Shown here piece after piece: positions 46,237 through 55,939 of a DNA stretch of 64,000 bases. The position numbers were made by a program, and so were the translations under genes. Source of the stretch: Winogradskyella sp. (GTDB taxonomy: Bacteria > Bacteroidota > Bacteroidia > Flavobacteriales > Flavobacteriaceae). The notes below the pieces were generated by a model. It was given only the letters and a program-made list of their open reading frames with translations. It was not told the origin of the DNA and searched no databases. Within the stretch, counting starts at the first letter, position 1. Each line of letters opens with the position of its first letter. The stretch covers positions 23,174 through 87,173 of the forward strand of contig NZ_JANQOM010000028.1 of assembly GCF_028289625.1 (NCBI RefSeq), given 5' to 3'.

Positions 46237-46261
46237 AAAATCCCACTTTTCGTGGGATTTT
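46237..46261. terminator. bidirectional terminator
   Basis: AAAATCCCAC/GTGGGATTTT, 10-bp stem and 5-base loop, between the convergent HMA and clpS genes. Confidence 0.9.
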
Positions 46262-46264
46262 CTT

Positions 46265-46537
46265 TTATACGATTTCAGCACTAAGTCCAGCTTGGAGGAG
46301 CTTAGAACATCGTGGTTTTAAATCTTCATAAGGTCCAGTTTTTACAGTACACTTTCCTTTGTAGTGAACTATAATAGAACACTGTTCTGCTTGCTCTGGT
46401 GTATGATCACAGGCATAAATCAGTGTATCTATAACATGGTCAAATGTGTTAACATCGTCATTAAATAAAACTATTTCGTTTTGCTTAATAACTTCCTCTT
46501 CAAGGAGTAATTCTTCAGACTGTTTTTCTTTTGTCAT
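46265..46537 (-). CDS. clpS: ATP-dependent Clp protease adaptor ClpS
   Basis: A 90-residue ClpS. It delivers N-degron substrates to ClpAP/ClpCP. The core IVLFNDDVNTFDHVIDTLIY has the conserved ND(D) and the following helix contains the H-T-P-E-Q-A motif. It is downstream of prmA, 37 bp away. Confidence 0.93.
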   Translation of the reverse strand: MTKEKQSEELLLEEEVIKQNEIVLFNDDVNTFDHVIDTLIYACDHTPEQAEQCSIIVHYKGKCTVKTGPYEDLKPRCSKLLQAGLSAEIV

Positions 46538-46574
46538 AGCGCAAAGGAATTTGAGAATATCTCGATTTACTAAG

Positions 46575-47411
46575 CTAATGTATAAATTTTAACGACACCC
46601 ACTCACCTCTTTGTATAATTTCCTCCAATTTTAACAAAAACACGTTGCATTTTTCTTCAATTAGAGAAATATCATTTTTATAAAAGCCACTTAAAAGCAA
46701 TATCCCATTGGCATTTAAGCATTTTGCATAATGTGGAATATCCGCTAACAATACATTTCTATTAATGTTGGCTATAATGATATCGTAATTTTTCCCGTCT
46801 AAAAGCTTAACATCTCCTTCGTAAACCGAAATGTGCTCACAATTATTACGTTCTACATTTTCTAAACTATTAATGTAGCACCAATTATCAATATCAATAG
46901 CATCGAGTTGCATTGCCCCTACTTTTTCTGCCAAAATCGCTAAAACACCTGTACCACAACCCATATCCAAAACTGATTTTTCTTTAAAGTCATTCTTCAA
47001 GATATGTTGAATCATCATATGCGTTGTTTCATGATGACCTGTACCAAAGCTCATCTTTGGCTCTATAATGATATCATATTTTGTGCTAGGTTTTTCATGA
47101 AAGGGTGCTCGAACGGTTACCAAATCATCAACGACTATAGGCTTAAAATTTCTTTCCCATTCAGCGTTCCAGTTGGTTTGCTCTATCTCATTGAACTCAT
47201 AGGTGATTTTAAACTCATCAGAGCTTAGAATATGGATGTCTTCAAGAATAAAGGCATTCCAATCATTCTTTTGAATGTAAGCCGTTACACCTTCTTCGCT
47301 TTCCACAAAACTTTCAAAACCAACGTAACCTAATTCTGCAATAAGTATTTCGCTTGCAGGCTGAAGTGGTTCTACCTTAAAATCGTAACCTATGTAAATT
47401 GGATTGATCAC
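46575..47411 (-). CDS. prmA: ribosomal protein L11 methyltransferase
   Basis: A 278-residue SAM-dependent methyltransferase that trimethylates L11. Motif I is KSVLDMGCGTGVLAILAEKV; MSFGTGHHETTHMM is the family signature; NINRNVLLADIPHYAK is post-II. Its start directly follows the tpiA stop, so tpiA-prmA-clpS form one operon. Confidence 0.95.
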   Translation of the reverse strand: MINPIYIGYDFKVEPLQPASEILIAELGYVGFESFVESEEGVTAYIQKNDWNAFILEDIHILSSDEFKITYEFNEIEQTNWNAEWERNFKPIVVDDLVTVRAPFHEKPSTKYDIIIEPKMSFGTGHHETTHMMIQHILKNDFKEKSVLDMGCGTGVLAILAEKVGAMQLDAIDIDNWCYINSLENVERNNCEHISVYEGDVKLLDGKNYDIIIANINRNVLLADIPHYAKCLNANGILLLSGFYKNDISLIEEKCNVFLLKLEEIIQRGEWVSLKFIH

Positions 47412-48161
47412 TTAAAAAGCATTCACAATCGCAAAAAAGTCTTCTGCTTTTAGAGAAGCACCTCCAATTAAACCACCATCAACATCTGGTTTTGAAAAAA
47501 TCTCTTTTGCATTGTTTGGCTTTACACTACCACCATAAAGGATAGAAACAGAATCAGCGAGGTCGTTCCCATATTTTTCGGCCAGTGTTTTTCTTATAAA
47601 GGCGTGCATGTCCTGGGCTTGCTCTGGTGTAGCCGTTTCACCTGTACCAATAGCCCAAACAGGTTCATAGGCCAAAACAATATTTGTAAAAGCATCTGCA
47701 CTTAGATGAAACAATGCATTTTTAATTTGGCTTTCAACTACAGATGCTTCATTTCCTGCTTTGCGATCAGATAATTCCTCACCAAAACAGAAAATTACGC
47801 GTATATCATTGGCCATGGCTGCATCTACTTTTTTAGCAAGAGATTCATCCGTTTCATTAAAATAGGCCCGACGTTCACTATGACCCAAAATAGTCGTTTG
47901 AATCCCAATACTCTTCAACATACCAGCACTTATCTCACCAGTATAGGCGCCTTCTTCAGCAAAGTGCATATTCTGAGCAATCACTTCTATACCACTTTGT
48001 TTTGAAGATTGAAAAGCATGCCATAAGTTTGTAAATGTAGGCGCTATCATAACTTCAGCATTAGAAGTCTTTTCTTGTTTTTTTAAATCGGCAATCAATG
48101 TTTCGGTCTGAATTATACCGTTGTTCATTTTCCAGTTTCCAGCAACAATATGTTTTCTCAT
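47412..48161 (-). CDS. tpiA: triosephosphate isomerase
   Basis: A 249-residue TIM. GNWKMNN at the N terminus has Lys; ILGHSERR holds the catalytic His; VLAYEPVWAIGTG holds the catalytic Glu. It interconverts DHAP and GAP. Confidence 0.98.
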   Translation of the reverse strand: MRKHIVAGNWKMNNGIIQTETLIADLKKQEKTSNAEVMIAPTFTNLWHAFQSSKQSGIEVIAQNMHFAEEGAYTGEISAGMLKSIGIQTTILGHSERRAYFNETDESLAKKVDAAMANDIRVIFCFGEELSDRKAGNEASVVESQIKNALFHLSADAFTNIVLAYEPVWAIGTGETATPEQAQDMHAFIRKTLAEKYGNDLADSVSILYGGSVKPNNAKEIFSKPDVDGGLIGGASLKAEDFFAIVNAF

Positions 48162-48244
48162 TGTAGTATGTATTGAGTTCTTAATTAAGTATACAAAAAT
48201 AAGACTTTAATAAAGAAAGAAGAGGTATCGTTGTCATGTAATTG

Positions 48245-49321
48245 TTAAGTCAATTTTACACGTGGGTCTAACCATGCATAAATGACATCAACTAAAATAT
48301 TAATAGTAATGAAAACAATCGCGATAACCAATACGGCACCCATAATTACAGGTAAATCCAAGGTATTTAAGGCATTGACAATTTCTTTTCCCAAACCATT
48401 CCAGCCAAAAATATATTCTACAAATACAGCACCAGCCAACATAGAAGCAAACCAACCCGAAATTGCCGTTACTACAGGGTTCAAGGCATTTTTTACCGCA
48501 TGATTTTTAATTACCTGAAACTCGTTCAATCCTTTTGCCCTAGCTGTTCTTATATAATCTTGACTCATCACTTCTAACAACGAATTACGCATCAATTGAA
48601 TAACGACTGCCAATGGTCGTATACCCAAAACAATAGCTGGAAGTATCAGATTTTTCCATTTAACGGTCATCTTTTCGCCAAAGTCATCGAGTTCATAAAG
48701 GCTACCTGTCATTTCTAAATTGGTGTATTTGTGAAGTACAAACCCAAACAGCCAAGCAAACAAAATAGCACTAAAAAAAGAAGGAACGCTCATACCCAAC
48801 GTACTTAACACCTGAATCGTTTTGTCTAACCAATTATCCTTATATAATGCTGAAATTATACCGAGGATAATACCAAGTGTAATGGCAATTATAATGGCTG
48901 ATACCGCTAAAACAAAGGTATTGGGAATGGTTTCACCTATGACTTCTGTTACTTTTTTACCTTGTTTGGTAAAAGATTCCCTTAAATAAGGGGTTTTAAC
49001 AACTGTTGTTATATTACCTATTGTGAACAGCTTTGATGCGTTATACTTATTTGTACTTAAATAGGTATAGTCTTCTTCATTGTTAGAATGAAAAGAAATC
49101 GGTGACAAATCATTGAGATAATATATATACTGGGTGCCAAGAGGTTTATCAAAACCGTACTTTTTCTTCACGGTCTCGACCTGTTCAGCGCTCTGATTTT
49201 GACCCAACATCATCTTAGCTGGATCGCCAGGAAGAATGGTAAACAAGAAAAAAATGACTGTGACTACACCTAACAAGGTGATAAAGGCATAGAAAATTTT
49301 ATTTAAAAGATAAGCTAGCAG
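48245..49321 (-). CDS. peptide-type ABC transporter permease (OppB/DppB), odd start
   Basis: A permease of at least 343 residues (TTG 49276, MLGVVTVIFFLF) with the OppB-like ILPGDPAKMMLGQNQ and the EAA loop (SQDYIRTARAKGLNEFQVIK). The frame is open upstream and encodes the normal N terminus LLAYLLNKIFYAFITL, but it has no ATG, GTG or TTG there. CTG 49321 would give the usual length; an in-frame TAA is just beyond it. The start is therefore a rare CTG, a truncated TTG form, or a mutated start. The neighbouring ABC subunits (ATPase, binding protein) are not here. Confidence 0.8.
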   Translation of the reverse strand: MLAYLLNKIFYAFITLLGVVTVIFFLFTILPGDPAKMMLGQNQSAEQVETVKKKYGFDKPLGTQYIYYLNDLSPISFHSNNEEDYTYLSTNKYNASKLFTIGNITTVVKTPYLRESFTKQGKKVTEVIGETIPNTFVLAVSAIIIAITLGIILGIISALYKDNWLDKTIQVLSTLGMSVPSFFSAILFAWLFGFVLHKYTNLEMTGSLYELDDFGEKMTVKWKNLILPAIVLGIRPLAVVIQLMRNSLLEVMSQDYIRTARAKGLNEFQVIKNHAVKNALNPVVTAISGWFASMLAGAVFVEYIFGWNGLGKEIVNALNTLDLPVIMGAVLVIAIVFITINILVDVIYAWLDPRVKLT

Positions 49322-49328
49322 AGATTAA

Positions 49329-50999
49329 CTATTTATAAGAAGCAATAATTTTATTAACCTCTTCGATTGTGTAGTTTCTAAATTCGAAATCATCACCAAA
49401 AATGCGTTTGGCATTTTCTTCAACAGTATCTAAAAATCCAGCTTCCAATCTTAGTTTGTTCACATTTTCTGGATCTTTTATCGGCCAAATGAAACTGGTT
49501 GGGTTATCAGAGTTGAGGCCGTAGGAGCTTCCTTGTGTTCCGTAAATTTGTTCTTTCCCTTGTCCCATTAAATATCGGTCTTCCATCATTGCCGCTAATC
49601 GATAAGGCAATTCGCCATTTGCAGCTGCTTCTTTTATTAATGCAAGAAATTCTTCTATACTGTTAGAATGCTGAATAACATACCAAGCCGATGTGTTGGT
49701 TGGCTCTCCTACTAGAGATTTACCTGGGTAACCTTTTTGTTCAATAATAGCTTTAATAAACTTTAGATTTGAGCTATCAATCTCCATCTGCTTTTTCCAT
49801 GTATCCATTGACATGTTGCTTCTATATCGTTGATCTTCAACTAAAACGCTATCGAGCTGACGCTTAAGGTTAAAATCAAGATTAGGTAGTGCATTAGGTA
49901 ATTCCTGTAATTTAATATCCTCAATATCATTCCAATGCGCTTTATTAAGTACTGTCCCTTTATTGAGTACAACAATTCCTGGATTAGCGCGCACAATGGT
50001 TTTAATCACCTTTTCGTCACACAAGTAAAAGTCAAAATTCAACTTATAATCTCGTTTTATTTTTTCTTTCTCTTCATTACCTGAAGAGGTTAATCCAATA
50101 ACTGTATATCCCTTTTTTATAGCCTCATCTGTAAAGGCTTTTAACTTTACAACACCATCAGTCTCCGAGTTGTCTATATTGTACATCGCAACTAGGACTA
50201 AATTCTCTTTCTCTAAGAAATAGGTGGTTAAATCTTCGTCTTCAGATTCAATAGAGAAATCTTGTATTGGCGGAATATAACCCTCATCAATAGTCTTAGT
50301 TTCAACACCAACATATTCACCATCCACAGAAGGGTAACTACCATTGGTAACGAATTCTTGTTCTTCACCATTCACTTTAAAAGTCCAAGTATATTCTAAA
50401 ACAGGTTTTGCTGCATCCTCCGGAATTATCATTTGCTCTTGAATATTTTTCCCAATAGCATAGGCTCTAAAATCTATAGACGGTAAATGCATCAGTACAT
50501 GATAGCCGAACCAAAGTGATACTATAAAACTTAAAAGTGCAATTACAGTAGTCGGTAGCTTTGTGAAAATTGGTTTAATATGCTTAAGACCGTATACTAA
50601 TATCAATATCAATACTAAAAGAATAACGTCCTTAGTAAAACTTTCCCAAGGTGTCAGCTTTAAGGCATCACCAAAACAACCACAATCTTTTACCTTATCG
50701 AAATAGGCTGAGTAAAACGTTAAGAAGGTAAAAAACAAAATCATAGCCAATAAACTATATACCGTAAATTTTGGTTGATAGCCTATTAACAAAAAGACGC
50801 CTAAAATCACCTCAAACACAACAACAAAAACAGAAATCAACAGGGCATAAGGAATTAGAAACTCAATATTTAATACATCTGCACCAAAATATTCCTGTAA
50901 CTTATACGAAAAGCCTAACGGGTCATTAAGTTTTATAAATCCTGAAATAATGAACAAGACCCCAACAAAAATTCTACTAAATTGTACTAAATATTTCAT
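49329..50999 (-). CDS. BT_3928/DoxX family membrane protein
   Basis: A 556-residue protein. The N-terminal DoxX-like domain has four TM helices (about 1-140) with the DCGCFGDALKL motif. A further TM segment is followed by a periplasmic thioredoxin-like domain (LVLVAMYNIDNSETDGVVKL) and a C-terminal part. The long form is common in flavobacteria upstream of tpiA; the role may be in respiratory or thiol quality control. Family function unproven. Confidence 0.88.
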   Translation of the reverse strand: MKYLVQFSRIFVGVLFIISGFIKLNDPLGFSYKLQEYFGADVLNIEFLIPYALLISVFVVVFEVILGVFLLIGYQPKFTVYSLLAMILFFTFLTFYSAYFDKVKDCGCFGDALKLTPWESFTKDVILLVLILILVYGLKHIKPIFTKLPTTVIALLSFIVSLWFGYHVLMHLPSIDFRAYAIGKNIQEQMIIPEDAAKPVLEYTWTFKVNGEEQEFVTNGSYPSVDGEYVGVETKTIDEGYIPPIQDFSIESEDEDLTTYFLEKENLVLVAMYNIDNSETDGVVKLKAFTDEAIKKGYTVIGLTSSGNEEKEKIKRDYKLNFDFYLCDEKVIKTIVRANPGIVVLNKGTVLNKAHWNDIEDIKLQELPNALPNLDFNLKRQLDSVLVEDQRYRSNMSMDTWKKQMEIDSSNLKFIKAIIEQKGYPGKSLVGEPTNTSAWYVIQHSNSIEEFLALIKEAAANGELPYRLAAMMEDRYLMGQGKEQIYGTQGSSYGLNSDNPTSFIWPIKDPENVNKLRLEAGFLDTVEENAKRIFGDDFEFRNYTIEEVNKIIASYK

Positions 51000-51007
51000 A
51001 AATCTTT

Positions 51008-51072
51008 GGTGACTGAGGCTCTTAAAGTCACATGTTTTTTAGTTTATAGTCGCTTCGAGAGCCTCAGCGACC
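51008..51072. repeat. dispersed palindromic repeat
   Basis: GGTGACTGAGGCTCT (51008-51022) and AGAGCCTCAGCGACC (51058-51072) pair at 13 of 15 positions. It belongs to the class with GTCGC/AGCGAC arms. It lies between DUF1599 and BT_3928. Confidence 0.7.
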
Positions 51073-51086
51073 AATTCTAAACTGAA

Positions 51087-51629
51087 TCAATTAGATTCAC
51101 CTAAATGAATCATGGCGAATACTGCATAATTAATCATATCCTGATAATTGGCATCAATGCCTTCACTAACAATAGTTTTGCCTGCATTATCCTCAATTTG
51201 TTTAACGCGCAATAACTTTTGTAAGATCAAATCCGTTAGGGAGCTCACACGCATATCGCGCCATGCTTCACCATAATCATGATTCTTATCGAGCATCAAC
51301 TGCTTAGTAAAGGCAACCTTTTCATCATAAAGCTGGGTAGCTTCCTTAGTGTTTAAATCCGGTTGTTCTACAACCCCTTTTTCTAATTGAATCAAAGCCA
51401 TAACACAATAATTGATGATTCCGATGAATTCACTGACTTCTCCTTCATCCACCTTTCTCACGGCATTTTGCTGTAAACTTCTAATACGTTGTGCTTTTAT
51501 AAAAATCTGATCGGTTAATGACGGTAATCTTAAGATTCTCCAAGCACTACCATAATCGCTCATCTTATTCACAAAAAGTGCTCTACATTTGGCAATAATA
51601 GCATCATATTGTTTTGAGGTATCCTGCAT
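51087..51629 (-). CDS. DUF1599 protein
   Basis: A 180-residue protein with two repeats of a motif (KMSDYGSAWRILRLPSLTDQ; KNHDYGEAWRDMRVSSLTDL), each about 80 residues. This duplicated fold is related to nucleotide-processing domains, but its substrate is unknown. Its place next to folP is conserved in flavobacteria. Confidence 0.9.
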   Translation of the reverse strand: MQDTSKQYDAIIAKCRALFVNKMSDYGSAWRILRLPSLTDQIFIKAQRIRSLQQNAVRKVDEGEVSEFIGIINYCVMALIQLEKGVVEQPDLNTKEATQLYDEKVAFTKQLMLDKNHDYGEAWRDMRVSSLTDLILQKLLRVKQIEDNAGKTIVSEGIDANYQDMINYAVFAMIHLGESN

Positions 51630-51725
51630 CTAAAACTATTATATTTTGCGTAAATTTCGCATAAATAAGTTAGAAGTTCAAAGTTTGAGGTTTAAAGTTT
51701 TAAGCAGCCTCCTTTAATAAGTTTT

Positions 51726-52553
51726 ATGACCATAAATTGCAAAGGCCAATTGATTGATTTGTCATCACCTAGAGTGATGGGTATCCTTAATGTTACACCA
51801 GATTCCTTCCATGATGGTGGACAGTATAAAGATGAAATTTCTATTTTGAAACAGGTAGAAACTATGCTCAGTGAAGGTGCTACATTTATAGATGTTGGTG
51901 GTTATAGCTCTCGTCCTAGCGCTGATTTTGTAAGTGAAGACGAAGAACTCGGTCGCGTCATTCCTGTGATTGAAATTATTTTGAGACATTTTCCAGAAGC
52001 CCTAATTTCTGTGGACACTTTTAGAAGTCGTGTCGCCATAAAGAGTATTAAAGCTGGTGCTACTTTAATCAATGATATCTCTGCAGGTCATCTCGATGGA
52101 GATATGCTATCAACAGTTGGACAACTAGGTGTCCCTTACATTATGATGCACATGCGTGGAAATCCTAAAACCATGCAACAGCAAACTCATTATAACGATT
52201 TAATTAAAGACATCAATCTTTATTTTGCTGAACGAATTGCGAAAGCACACACCGAAAAAATCAATGATATTATTATCGATCCTGGATTTGGTTTCGCCAA
52301 AACTTTGGAGCAAAATTATGAGTTGCTCAACAATATGGAATTGCTTCAAATTGCAGATAAGCCCATTTTGGTTGGAGTCTCTCGAAAATCTATGATTTAC
52401 AAAACTTTGAACGCAACCTCTAATGACGCCTTAAACGGCACCACAGCGTTACACATGGTGGCTTTACAAAAAGGAGCAAAAATCTTGCGAGTACATGATG
52501 TAAAAGAAGCTGTGGAATGTGTTACTTTGTTTAATCAACTTACAAATCATTAA
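51726..52553 (+). CDS. folP: dihydropteroate synthase
   Basis: A 275-residue DHPS, the sulfonamide target in folate synthesis. MGILNVTPDSFHDGG, GGYSSRPSADFVSEDEE and IIDPGFGFAKTLEQNYELL are the pterin and pABA loop motifs. The C-terminal RVHDVKEAVE is present. Confidence 0.98.
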   Translation: MTINCKGQLIDLSSPRVMGILNVTPDSFHDGGQYKDEISILKQVETMLSEGATFIDVGGYSSRPSADFVSEDEELGRVIPVIEIILRHFPEALISVDTFRSRVAIKSIKAGATLINDISAGHLDGDMLSTVGQLGVPYIMMHMRGNPKTMQQQTHYNDLIKDINLYFAERIAKAHTEKINDIIIDPGFGFAKTLEQNYELLNNMELLQIADKPILVGVSRKSMIYKTLNATSNDALNGTTALHMVALQKGAKILRVHDVKEAVECVTLFNQLTNH

Positions 52554-52793
52554 TACAAAAGGAACTGTTACATTGAGCGCCGCGCCTTCCAAAGTCTTGT
52601 ACGGCGGACAGGCAGTCGAAATGTATTAAAAATGATGGGTGAGATTTAGCTTCGCTGAACCTGCAGTTTCTCGACTACACTCGAAATGACCTGGAAAATT
52701 ATTTTTTAAGCAACTTTTTTTATCGAGAAGAAGGTTTCTTGAAATAAAATTCTATTCTCGATACATTTTTTTGATATTTACAATATTAATTAA
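52554..52793. repeat. intergenic with dispersed palindromes
   Basis: It holds ACATTGAGCGC...GCAGTCGAAATGT (52572-52624), TTCTCGACTACACTCGAAAT (52669-52688) and TATCGAGAA/TTCTCGATA arms (52720-52765). These are the same family as the elements at 2192 and 14318. No gene. Confidence 0.6.
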
Positions 52794-53516
52794 ATGCAAA
52801 TCAAAAAAATACTCGAATTGACAAATTTTAGAATACATCATTATCCAATTTACCAACTAAGCTTAATCTTAATTTTGAGCATTCTTACCTCAGGTTGCAG
52901 TAATGAGCGCGTATTACAACTGCCAGAAATTGAAAATGCTGAGATTACCGAAGTCTTGGATGTATCACCAGCCTATATTTTTTATGATGGCACCCAACCC
53001 GACTCTACTCTATTTAATAGAAAAAATCTTATAGGTACAACCAACTGGTTAGTTAACGTGGATAAACGCTTAACACTCAAGCAAGCAATACCGCATATTC
53101 AGTATCTACAAGAAAAGCGCAAAAAAAAGTCCATGCATAAAAAAGAAGGCGCTAAAAATTACTTTACTTGTAACGATACCACTATTGAAAATTTAGGGTT
53201 TATTGAGTTTACGGATGTTAATTATCGCGATTCAAATTATAAATTGGCAGAAATAGATAGTTTATGTTTTATGAACATCAACAGCCTACAAAATGTTACT
53301 TTTTCAAAAGTTATTGACTTGAATATAAAGTTCTCAAAAGAGAATTTAATTTCTGCCTACAATAACTTTATCAAGAAAGAATATGGTAATTCGGTCAAGA
53401 TTGTACTTAACTTTAATAAAAATTTGAGTTTTCAAGACTACATATCAATTAAATCAGAATTAGAAAAATTAAAATCTGATAAAGCCTTAATAGATACTAA
53501 CGAATTCATTTATTAA
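52794..53516 (+). CDS. lipoprotein, hypothetical
   Basis: A 240-residue protein. A long signal region with hydrophobic LSLILILSILTSGC includes a lipobox. The mature part is soluble, alpha/beta, with no recognised motif (SPAYIFYDGTQPDSTLF, NYFTCNDTTIENLGFIEF). It lies between folP and cdaA, which are usually adjacent in Bacteroidota; its role is unknown. Confidence 0.75.
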   Translation: MQIKKILELTNFRIHHYPIYQLSLILILSILTSGCSNERVLQLPEIENAEITEVLDVSPAYIFYDGTQPDSTLFNRKNLIGTTNWLVNVDKRLTLKQAIPHIQYLQEKRKKKSMHKKEGAKNYFTCNDTTIENLGFIEFTDVNYRDSNYKLAEIDSLCFMNINSLQNVTFSKVIDLNIKFSKENLISAYNNFIKKEYGNSVKIVLNFNKNLSFQDYISIKSELEKLKSDKALIDTNEFIY

Positions 53517-53549
53517 CATAAATTCTTAAATTAGCAAAAAGCACTAACC

Positions 53550-54332
53550 TTGGACGATTTACAACTTTGGGATTTTAGATTTATTGATTTTGTTGATGTC
53601 TTCCTCGTTGCTATTCTCCTTTACTACATCTACAAATTGGTTAGAGGTACGGTTGCCATCAATATCTTTATTGGTATTCTCATTATCTATTTTGCTTGGC
53701 GGCTAACGGATTACTTACAGATGCAAATGCTCTACAGCATTTTTGATGGGTTTATGAAGGTGGGAATTATCGCCCTAATCGTGGTCTTTCAGCCTGAGAT
53801 TCGGAAATTTCTATTACTTGTAGGTTCTACCAATATTGGTGGAAAAAAAGGTATTTTTAAGAATTTTAAATTCCTGAAAAATGATGACCAAACGACGACC
53901 GATGTAGATGCTATTATTAAAGCTTGCACTAAAATGGGAGCCACCAATACTGGTGCACTTATCGTCATAGAGCGCAACAACAATTTGGATTTCTTAACAA
54001 ATACTGGCGATGAAATGAATATTCTAGTCTCCCAACCCATTATAGAAAGTATCTTTTTTAAAAATAGCCCTTTGCACGATGGTGCTATTATTATCGATAA
54101 CAATATTGTCAAAGCCACCCGTGTGATCCTACCCGTAAATAATGAAAAAAACATCCCTGAACGTTTTGGCTTAAGGCACAGAGCTGCAGTTGGCATTACA
54201 GAAAAGACTGATGCCATTGCTATTGTCGTCAGTGAGGAAACCGGACAAATTTCTTACCTTAAAAACGGTGAATTTATGATGTTTAAAGATACCGACGACC
54301 TTATAAAAAAGATTAAAGACGATTTGGTCTAA
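53550..54332 (+). CDS. cdaA: diadenylate cyclase
   Basis: A 260-residue CdaA making c-di-AMP. Three N-terminal TM helices (VDVFLVAILLYYIYKLV) lead to the DAC domain with SPLHDGAIIIDNNIV (DGA) and GLRHRAAVGITEKTD (RHR). The start is TTG 53550, since the next ATG would cut into the TM domain. It overlaps the downstream DUF3667 gene by one base. Confidence 0.96.
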   Translation: MDDLQLWDFRFIDFVDVFLVAILLYYIYKLVRGTVAINIFIGILIIYFAWRLTDYLQMQMLYSIFDGFMKVGIIALIVVFQPEIRKFLLLVGSTNIGGKKGIFKNFKFLKNDDQTTTDVDAIIKACTKMGATNTGALIVIERNNNLDFLTNTGDEMNILVSQPIIESIFFKNSPLHDGAIIIDNNIVKATRVILPVNNEKNIPERFGLRHRAAVGITEKTDAIAIVVSEETGQISYLKNGEFMMFKDTDDLIKKIKDDLV

Positions 54333-55129
54333 TGAATTGCAAAAACTGTGATAAGGCTTTATCAGGCTCACAACGCTATTGTGATAATTGCGGTGCACAA
54401 ATAATCATGAATCGCTTAACCCCAAAAATTCTTGCTAAGCAGATAAATGAGCAGTTCCTATCTATAGACAATAAGTTTTTACAGACGTTTATAGCATTAT
54501 TCGTAAAGCCAGAGCATGTTATAGATGGCTATATTAATGGGTTACGAAAAAAATATATTGGTGTTATTACCTACTATGCCATTTCACTGACTATACTGGG
54601 ATTTCAGATGTTTTTATTAAAAAACTTCTTCCCGGAATTTTTAGAGGCTAAGGACACCCTTTTTAATAAAGGGTTTCAAACAGGAATTCAAAACTCTGAA
54701 AATCCATCAAAAGACTTTCTTGATTTTTTTAATAATTATCAAGGTGTCTTTTTTTCAATACTAATGCCATTTTTGGCCATAGGTACTTGGGTTATATACT
54801 TGGATAAGGGAAAACACAATTATACCGAGCATTTAGTTATCAATCTCTATTCTACAGCTCAAACCATATATATTGGATTTATATTTTATCTGTTACTAGC
54901 TGCATTTAAAATACAAGATTATCTTACAGCGTCTTTGATAGTGGCACCTCCAACTATTTTGTACGGGACCTATGTGTTTAAGCGTATTTACAAATCTTCT
55001 TTTATAAAATCAATCATTAGGTATATAGCCGCATACACTATTTATACGATTATCTTTAGTATAATGATGGCTATTATTATGGTTGTTTTAATCGCTTACT
55101 TATTTGCGACAGGAAAACTGAAACTTTAA
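54332..55129 (+). CDS. DUF3667 zinc-ribbon membrane protein
   Basis: A 265-residue protein with an N-terminal zinc ribbon (CKNCDKALSGSQRYCDNCGA) and four TM segments. Function unknown. It overlaps cdaA by one base and is followed at once by a paralogue. Confidence 0.9.
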   Translation: MNCKNCDKALSGSQRYCDNCGAQIIMNRLTPKILAKQINEQFLSIDNKFLQTFIALFVKPEHVIDGYINGLRKKYIGVITYYAISLTILGFQMFLLKNFFPEFLEAKDTLFNKGFQTGIQNSENPSKDFLDFFNNYQGVFFSILMPFLAIGTWVIYLDKGKHNYTEHLVINLYSTAQTIYIGFIFYLLLAAFKIQDYLTASLIVAPPTILYGTYVFKRIYKSSFIKSIIRYIAAYTIYTIIFSIMMAIIMVVLIAYLFATGKLKL

Positions 55130-55939
55130 ATGAACTGCAAAAACTGCCATACCGAATTACATGAGCATGATGATTACTGTCGAAGCTGCGGTGGAAAAGT
55201 GATACGAAAACGCCTTACCTTCAAAAATCTTTTTGAACATGTTAGCGAAACATTCTTCAATTACGACAATAAGCTTCTAAGGACTTTTTTACAGCTCTTT
55301 AAACAACCCGAAGATGTAATCGTGGGTTATATTAATGGTGTTAGAAAACGTTATGTTAATGTATTTAGCTATTTTGCTTTAGCCATAACGATATCTGGCC
55401 TTCAAATCCTTATTATCCAAAAATTTCAATCAGACTTTAACTTTTACGACACAAGTACTGAGATGGGAGTGCAACAGCAAGCAATTTTCGATAAGGTTAA
55501 TAAATTCACTACCGAATATCAATCCTTGGTAATGATGCTATATATTCCATTTTATGCTTTAATTGCCAAAGTCGTTTTCCTGAGAATAAAAGCCTTTAAC
55601 TATACAGAACTCCTTGTGGTATTTATGTATACACAGGCTCAAATTTCTATTTGCATTGCTTTTTTTACCGCTATAATCATTCCCCTTAATCTAATGTCTC
55701 TCCCTGCTTATGGTATGTCTATAATTCCACTTCAATTTTTTTATTTCGTTTATGCGCTCAAACGCATATATAAACTAAATAATCTTCAGATGTTTCTAAG
55801 AACTATGTTTTTTTTAGGACTGCTAGGTGTCTTATTTATTCTTATGGTCATAGTCACCGTAATATTGATGTTTCAATCGGGTCAGATGCAAGAAATGATT
55901 GAAGCACAGAGAGCAGCAAGAGAAGCTACTAATACCTAA
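55130..55939 (+). CDS. DUF3667 zinc-ribbon membrane protein (paralogue)
   Basis: A 269-residue paralogue of the previous gene (CKNCHTELHEHDDYCRSCGG) with the same fold. The gene begins on the base after the previous stop codon. The pair suggests a hetero-oligomer or a recent tandem duplication. It overlaps the convergent ABC gene by 4 bases. Confidence 0.9.
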   Translation: MNCKNCHTELHEHDDYCRSCGGKVIRKRLTFKNLFEHVSETFFNYDNKLLRTFLQLFKQPEDVIVGYINGVRKRYVNVFSYFALAITISGLQILIIQKFQSDFNFYDTSTEMGVQQQAIFDKVNKFTTEYQSLVMMLYIPFYALIAKVVFLRIKAFNYTELLVVFMYTQAQISICIAFFTAIIIPLNLMSLPAYGMSIIPLQFFYFVYALKRIYKLNNLQMFLRTMFFLGLLGVLFILMVIVTVILMFQSGQMQEMIEAQRAAREATNT

